Source: DATGMS01 sp040905145
Lineage (GTDB): Bacteria; Bacteroidota; Bacteroidia; Cytophagales; Cyclobacteriaceae
Direction of reading: 5' to 3'
Length of the DNA stretch: 55,916 bases
NCBI GenBank assembly: GCA_040905145.1
Contig: JBBDSC010000037.1
Location: 1 to 55,916 of the forward strand
Shown: positions 53,093 through 55,916 of the stretch, piece by piece
Position numbering within the stretch: the first letter of the stretch is position 1
How the letters are laid out: each line of letters opens with the position of its first letter
The notes under the pieces: model-generated
Seen by the model: only the letters and a program-made list of their open reading frames with translations
What the model was told of the DNA's origin: nothing
Databases searched by the model: none
Made by a program: the position numbers and the translations under genes

Positions 53093-53644
53093 ATGATAAA
53101 AATGAATAAAGGTTCCTTATTTAAAGAATTATTTATAAATATAAAGACTACTGGTGCTGTTACTTTTAGTTCGAAGTCCCTTGTAAATAAAATGTTATCT
53201 TTTGCTGATTTCTCCGGCGCCAAAATAATTATCGAATTAGGTGGTGGGGATGGAAGCATTACGAAGGGTATTTCTGAAAGGATGGATAAGGATGCCGTAT
53301 TAATGGTTTTTGAAATCAGCACACATTTTTGTGAAAACCTGGCCAAAGAATTCCCTCAAGACAACATCCATATAATATGTGATTCGGCCGAGAATTTGGA
53401 CAAATACCTGAACGGCCAACCTGCTGATTTGATATTGTCTTCCCTTCCGTTCAGTTTGATCCCCAAAGAATCCAGGACAGAAATTTATAAAAAAAGCAAA
53501 TCCAGTTTAAGTGTCAATGGGAGATTTATCCAAATTTGCTATTCTTATTTGCTCAAATTTCAATTTGCAGGTCATTTCAAAAATATAAGAACTGCTTTTA
53601 CCCTGAAGAATTTTCCGCCTGCATTTATTATGATTTGCAATTAA
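53093..53644 (+). CDS. SAM-dependent methyltransferase, phospholipid N-methyltransferase-like
   Basis: I start at the ATG at 53093 (183 residues; 53102 also possible), because the upstream ORF codons are not family-like. The SAM-binding glycine-rich loop is IIELGGGDGSITKGI. VFEISTHF follows at the end of strand two, and the substrate motif is DLILSSLPFSLIP. The ending NFPPAFIMICN matches the Pro-Pro-Ala tail of PmtA-like and rRNA-dimethylase-like enzymes. The substrate may be a membrane lipid or small molecule. It starts 230 bp after the divergent amidohydrolase operon. Confidence 0.8.
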   Translation: MIKMNKGSLFKELFINIKTTGAVTFSSKSLVNKMLSFADFSGAKIIIELGGGDGSITKGISERMDKDAVLMVFEISTHFCENLAKEFPQDNIHIICDSAENLDKYLNGQPADLILSSLPFSLIPKESRTEIYKKSKSSLSVNGRFIQICYSYLLKFQFAGHFKNIRTAFTLKNFPPAFIMICN

Positions 53645-53698
53645 TCGGACACTTTATGTCCGTCATTCAATACTTCTCAGGCTCAATCGTTATATTCA

Positions 53699-54757
53699 AT
53701 GATGGAACAAGATGTATTTAAAGGCAGGGGCTCCCGGATCAATCCCAAGAATCCATACCTCAAGCGGGAAGAGGTAGTGCAGCATGTTGAGGGCATTGAT
53801 GAAGAAAAATACTTGGAAAAGCCGGCCACCAAGTATTATACTGAGAATTTAGTGAATGCCCTCAGTAAAAATAACAGTCCAGATCTTCCTTTAAATTACT
53901 CCGCAAACCCCTACCAGGGTTGTGAACATGGCTGCATTTATTGCTATGCGCGAAACAGTCACCAATATTGGGGTTTTGATGCTGGTTTAGGATTTGAAAC
54001 CAACATTGTGGTCAAACACAATATTGCCGATGTTCTAAAAAAGCAGTTTTTAAAGAAAAAATATCTCCCCCAACCTATCATGTTATCGGGCAATACAGAT
54101 TGCTATCAGCCTGCCGAAAAGAAATTTGAACTGACAAGGAAGATATTGGAATTATGCTTACAAGTGGGACATCCGGTAAGCATTATCACCAAAAATTCCC
54201 TGATCCAAAGAGACCAGGATCTGCTAATTAAATTGGCACAAAAGAAATTGGTCCATGTATATTTTTCCATTAATCATCTGGACAACAAATTGAGGTCAGT
54301 TTTAGAACCAAGAACAGCTACTGCAGCCAAAAAATTGGCATTGATCAGGCAGTTTTCTGAAGCTGGTATTCCCTGTGGCATAATGGTTGCCCCCATTATA
54401 CCTGGTTTAAATTCAAATGATATCGCTAAAATCATTGAACTGGCAGCTGGGGCAGGAGCCCTTAGGGCGGGCTACACCGTAGTCAGGTTAAATGGCTCCA
54501 TCAAGGAGGTTTTTACCGATTGGATACACCTGAACTTTCCGGACCGTGCTGAAAAAGTCCTTCATCAAATTGAGGAGATGCATGGGGGAAAAGTGAATGA
54601 TACCACTTGGGGCAGGAGGATTAAAGGGGAAGGTCCTATTGCAGGGATGATCCAACAGGTGTTCAATGTTTCTGTAGCCAAACATTTGAAGGGAAGAAAG
54701 ATGCCTGAATTTGACAGGTCTGCTTTTATGCCCACCGGTCAGACCAAACTATTCTAA
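53699..54757 (+). CDS. PA0069-type radical SAM protein
   Basis: The 352-residue protein has the radical SAM iron-sulfur motif CEHGCIYC (Cys75, Cys79, Cys82), followed by YARNSHQYWGFDAG and IMLSGNTDCYQPAE. These match the PA0069 family, which is related to spore photoproduct lyase; the biochemical role of the family is unsettled. The C-terminal FTDWIHLNFPDRAEKVL and FNVSVAKHL segments are kept. Its stop codon is directly followed by the start of a DUF3253 gene, so they are one transcription unit. Confidence 0.88.
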   Translation: MMEQDVFKGRGSRINPKNPYLKREEVVQHVEGIDEEKYLEKPATKYYTENLVNALSKNNSPDLPLNYSANPYQGCEHGCIYCYARNSHQYWGFDAGLGFETNIVVKHNIADVLKKQFLKKKYLPQPIMLSGNTDCYQPAEKKFELTRKILELCLQVGHPVSIITKNSLIQRDQDLLIKLAQKKLVHVYFSINHLDNKLRSVLEPRTATAAKKLALIRQFSEAGIPCGIMVAPIIPGLNSNDIAKIIELAAGAGALRAGYTVVRLNGSIKEVFTDWIHLNFPDRAEKVLHQIEEMHGGKVNDTTWGRRIKGEGPIAGMIQQVFNVSVAKHLKGRKMPEFDRSAFMPTGQTKLF

Positions 54758-55009
54758 ATGAATTGGATGACATCAATGCTTGAAACCGCTATTTTGGAAA
54801 TGGGCAGAAAAGCAGGGGGAAAAAGTTTTTGCCCTTCCGAGGTGGTGAAATGGATTTACCCACAGGACTGGCGTCATTTTATGGTGGATGTAGAAGAGGT
54901 GATGATGCAACTTTATCGGGAAGGAAAAATTTCCGTCACCCAATCGGGAAAAGAAATACCCAAGGACCGTCTGGCAAAAGGCCCGGTAAGAATTAAGGTC
55001 ATGCATTAA
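54758..55009 (+). CDS. DUF3253 small protein
   Basis: The 83-residue protein contains a DUF3253 domain, with ETAILEMGRKAGGKSFCPSE, WRHFMVDVEEVMMQLY and ITQSGKEIP-like VTQSGKEIPKD segments. The pattern suggests a small winged helix. Its ATG is immediately after the radical SAM stop (TAAATG), implying translational re-initiation; a second ATG lies at 54773. The function of the family is unknown; co-expression with the radical SAM protein may be a clue. Confidence 0.85.
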   Translation: MNWMTSMLETAILEMGRKAGGKSFCPSEVVKWIYPQDWRHFMVDVEEVMMQLYREGKISVTQSGKEIPKDRLAKGPVRIKVMH

Positions 55010-55129
55010 ACTAAAAGCTTTTTGGCCATGTTCTTCCTTTAATTAAAGTCTGTCCATAGCAGGTAAGATCTTAATCAGATCAGGTTGTTTAATATTTTAA
55101 TTTTATTCAGGACACAAAAAACAAACCCT

Positions 55130-55699
55130 ATGAGCGAATTACCTATCACTACTGTGGGAATCCCACAAGGATATGAAGTAGCCACTTTCGGATCTGGCTG
55201 TTTTTGGTGCACGGAGGGGATCTATCAGAATTTAAAAGGAGTGGAACAAGTAAGATCAGGCTCTGGTGGTGGACATGTAGCCAATCCTTCCTACCAGGAG
55301 GTTTGTACAGGCACCACGGGGCATGCAGAGTGCATACAGTTTTTCTTCGATCCCAAAATCATCAGTTATAAGGAACTTCTTGAAATTTTCTGGTCTTCAC
55401 ATGATCCAACTACACTAAACAGGCAAGGCGCAGATGTAGGGCCCCAATATAGGTCGGCTATTTTTTACCATACGGATGAACAAAGGCAACAAGCTGAATA
55501 TTTAAAACAATCAATTGAAGAAAGCGGTGTTTTTGATAATTCCATTGTCACTGAAGTTACCCCATTCACCAATTTTTATGAGGCAGAAGATTACCACAAG
55601 GATTATTTCAAGTTAAACGGTTCCCAACCTTATTGCCAAATGGTGATCCGACCCAAGGTGGATAAATTTAAAAAGATATTTGCCGAAAAGTTGAGGTAA
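55130..55699 (+). CDS. msrA: Peptide-methionine (S)-S-oxide reductase
   Basis: I start at the ATG at 55130 (189 residues). The active-site Cys24 lies in GSGCFWCTE (21-29), followed by GVEQVRSGSGGGHVANPSYQ, GHAECIQ, and the binding Asp/Tyr region SSHDPTTLNRQGADVGPQYRS. It repairs oxidised methionine (S-sulfoxide) in proteins. No signal peptide, so cytosolic. Typical length; no msrB fusion. Confidence 0.95.
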   Translation: MSELPITTVGIPQGYEVATFGSGCFWCTEGIYQNLKGVEQVRSGSGGGHVANPSYQEVCTGTTGHAECIQFFFDPKIISYKELLEIFWSSHDPTTLNRQGADVGPQYRSAIFYHTDEQRQQAEYLKQSIEESGVFDNSIVTEVTPFTNFYEAEDYHKDYFKLNGSQPYCQMVIRPKVDKFKKIFAEKLR

Positions 55700-55916
55700 G
55701 ACAGAAGGAATAGAAGCAGAAGGGTCGGAAGCCCAACGGCCGAAGTCAGAAAAGTACAAAGTACCAAGTACAATGTACAAGCCAGATGATGCCTAAATAA
55801 CACTGACCGATATAGGTTATTCTCTACTGATTAATCTGCATAGATTACATCTTGACTCTGAGCTTTTGTTTGGCCCCTGTAAGATAGGTAATTTCTCTCA
55901 AAGGATTGTGGTGTCA
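55700..55916. repeat. Right-edge intergenic sequence with GTACAAAGTACC-type repeat
   Basis: AAAGTACAAAGTACCAAGTA followed by CAATGTACAAG (about 55750-55781) is a short degenerate tandem of GTAC units of a kind common between genes in Bacteroidota. Nothing else is recognisable before the end of the window. Confidence 0.45.

Noticed and set aside
1..55916. CRISPR arrays, rRNA, tRNA, insertion sequences with transposases
   Set aside because: No regular direct-repeat array, conserved RNA gene text or transposase-like ORF was seen; the repeats found are short, dispersed and gene-free.

Overview
The window looks like chromosome of a member of the Bacteroidota, most likely the order Cytophagales (Cyclobacteriaceae-like). 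Grounds: moderate G+C, AT-rich leaders with weak Shine-Dalgarno signals, many Tat- or lipobox-led secreted sugar enzymes, an OprO/P-type porin, an SNF2 helicase, a PAS_10-like histidine kinase and an Idi-SRPBCC pair. The phylum is fairly sure; the family is inference. I found no rRNA, tRNA, CRISPR array, phage gene or transposase.

Layout. 1-9.1 kb: a family 2 glycosyltransferase, the tRNA hydroxylase MiaE, a secreted sugar isomerase/epimerase-like protein beside a secreted PQQ-type sugar dehydrogenase, an SNF2 ATPase and a porin. 9.4-15.2 kb (minus strand): a hexuronate block, LacI regulator-uxaC-uxaB and kduI-kduD. Two related 16-bp operator-like boxes lie upstream of kduI. 15.5-30.2 kb (plus strand): secreted Gfo/Idh oxidoreductases, acetylxylan-esterase-like hydrolases, an amidohydrolase, an unusual Nramp-like transporter and nagB. 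Three enzymes in this stretch (17400, 23471, 28328) are eroded by internal deletions that all keep the reading frame.

30.7-36.8 kb: overlapping genes for a DUF2752 protein, a TM2-domain protein and a DUF4097-like lipoprotein, followed by a 1322-residue multi-pass membrane protein I cannot assign. 36.8-39.4 kb: a histidine kinase with a homopolymer frameshift, an SRPBCC protein coupled to Idi, and a doubtful small ORF. 39.5-43.9 kb: a porin-BCCT transporter-universal stress protein operon and the remains of a VOC-family gene. 44.3-52.9 kb: a diheme cytochrome c, an M28 peptidase, and an operon of three secreted amidohydrolases (only the middle one keeps its metal ligands) plus an NlpC/P60 lipoprotein. 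53-55.7 kb: a methyltransferase, a radical SAM protein, a DUF3253 protein and MsrA.

How the parts fit. The 9.4-30 kb region reads as a uronic-acid and oligosaccharide utilisation island. Secreted esterases and NAD-type oxidoreductases would prepare sugars in the periplasm, and UxaC/UxaB/KduI/KduD would feed the 2-keto-3-deoxygluconate route. No SusC/SusD pair or intact polysaccharide-degrading enzyme is in view. The 45-53 kb region looks directed at peptide or murein-peptide turnover. Intergenic spaces are full of dispersed repeats and hairpins of at least seven families. These repeats, the in-frame-deleted enzymes, the two catalytically stripped amidohydrolases, the Nramp-like transporter without its metal motif and the orphan 1322-residue protein are the most unusual content.
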